Shown here: positions 6,020-6,295 of the stretch, in pieces | How the letters are laid out: each line of letters opens with the position of its first letter | Numbering within the stretch: the stretch's first letter is position 1 | Assembly: GCA_030606465.1 (NCBI GenBank) | Contig: JAUWGL010000054.1 | Span: 1 to 6,295, forward strand | Source: Thermoplasmata archaeon | GTDB taxonomy: Archaea > Thermoplasmatota > E2 > DHVEG-1 | Direction: 5' to 3' | Length of the DNA: 6,295 bases | Program-made: the position numbers and the translations under genes | The notes under the pieces: model-generated | What the model was told of the DNA's origin: nothing | The model's database searches: none | What the model saw: only the letters and a program-made list of their open reading frames with translations

Positions 6020-6028
6020 TTTTAAAAA
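6020..6028 (+). promoter_or_regulatory. Probable TATA box of the mnhE-like gene
   Basis: TTTTAAAAA at 6020-6028 resembles an archaeal TATA box. A start about 25 bases on, near 6050, would give a leader of about 30 bases containing the strong GGGAGG ribosome site at 6068-6073, which lies 6 bases before the ATG at 6080. Confidence 0.45.
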
Positions 6029-6079
6029 GCATTAGAATTACACTGAAACATAAGCCAAGGAAAAGTAGGGAGGAAAAAA

Positions 6080-6295
6080 ATGATTACATTTATTGTGACA
6101 ACTATTTTTTGTTTTATAATATACCTATTGCTTACCACAGGCAGTGGAACAGATATATGGATTTGGAGTTATGAAGAACTTCTATTTGGAATTATACTTT
6201 CAGCAATCAGCGGGTTTGTTGCTAGAACAATTTTTGTGAAGAAAAGTCTAAGAATGCTGAATCCTGTCCGATGGATTATGTTTCTTGTATATGTT
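6080..6295 (+). CDS. mnhE: Cation:proton antiporter subunit E (MnhE/MrpE type), N-terminal part
   Basis: The 72 codons present read from the ATG at 6080 to the right edge without a stop. The product is a membrane protein: a hydrophobic helix at residues 2-19 (ITFIVTTIFCFIIYLLLT), a short polar stretch with WIWSYEEL (27-34), a second helix at about 34-53 and the start of a third (RWIMFLVYV, 64-72). This pattern, with the short first helix, the SxEELLFGIILS segment and the NPxRWIMFLVY motif, is that of the MnhE/MrpE family (PF01899). In archaea such subunits belong either to Mrp-type Na+/H+ antiporters or to the antiporter module of membrane-bound hydrogenase-like complexes. Which applies depends on the genes beyond the edge. 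A strong GGGAGG site supports the start. The rest of the protein (the family is usually about 160 residues) is off the window. Confidence 0.8.
   Translation, partial: MITFIVTTIFCFIIYLLLTTGSGTDIWIWSYEELLFGIILSAISGFVARTIFVKKSLRMLNPVRWIMFLVYV

Overview
This window is an AT-rich piece of an archaeal chromosome, almost certainly euryarchaeal in the broad sense. The main evidence is a side-by-side pair of genes for both subunits of the archaeal D-family DNA polymerase (PolD). Other archaeal signs are the archaeal-type diaminopyrimidine reductase of riboflavin synthesis, a DUF424 protein, a Mut7-C/PIN-like RNase and TATA-type promoters. The N-terminal half of DP2 resembles Thermoplasmata/Halobacteria-type sequences by eye (residues such as GRPVFSHPS..GGFRLRYGR). 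I cannot place the organism further without a tree.

Layout. Bases 1-3521 (minus strand) carry polB (DP1, complete) followed by polC (DP2, N-terminal 587 residues; the rest lies off the left edge). An 86-base gap separates them and holds a 9-bp perfect inverted repeat and a possible internal promoter. Bases 3522-3815 are an AT-rich divergent intergenic region with a clear TATA box for polB, a weaker one for the DUF424 gene, and a third TATA-like site followed by a five-codon ORF. Bases 3816-4112 (plus) encode the DUF424 protein, which ends 11 bases short of the convergent gene cluster. Bases 4124-5901 (minus) are a tight three-gene cluster, thyX - arfC - Mut7-C RNase, with a 6-base gap and then a 4-base ATGA overlap. 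Bases 5902-6079 are a divergent promoter region containing two adjacent 22-bp imperfect direct repeats. From 6080 to the right edge (plus) is the start of an MnhE/MrpE-type antiporter subunit.

How the genes fit together. DP1 and DP2 form one heterodimer: DP1 supplies the Mre11-like proofreading nuclease and DP2 the polymerase. ThyX makes dTMP using a flavin cofactor, and ArfC works in the archaeal pathway that makes riboflavin (and, from the same intermediates, the F420 chromophore). The cluster therefore joins a flavin-using nucleotide enzyme to a flavin-making one, with an RNase translationally coupled at its end. The window thus contains a DNA synthesis enzyme and a dTTP-supply enzyme, but there is no direct sign that they are co-regulated.

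Overall this is a mostly ordinary housekeeping region. I see no CRISPR array, insertion sequence, tRNA/rRNA gene, intein or obvious defence system. The points worth a second look are the non-coding elements (intercistronic hairpin, 22-bp direct repeats, cryptic promoter with mini-ORF) and the thyX-arfC-RNase cluster.
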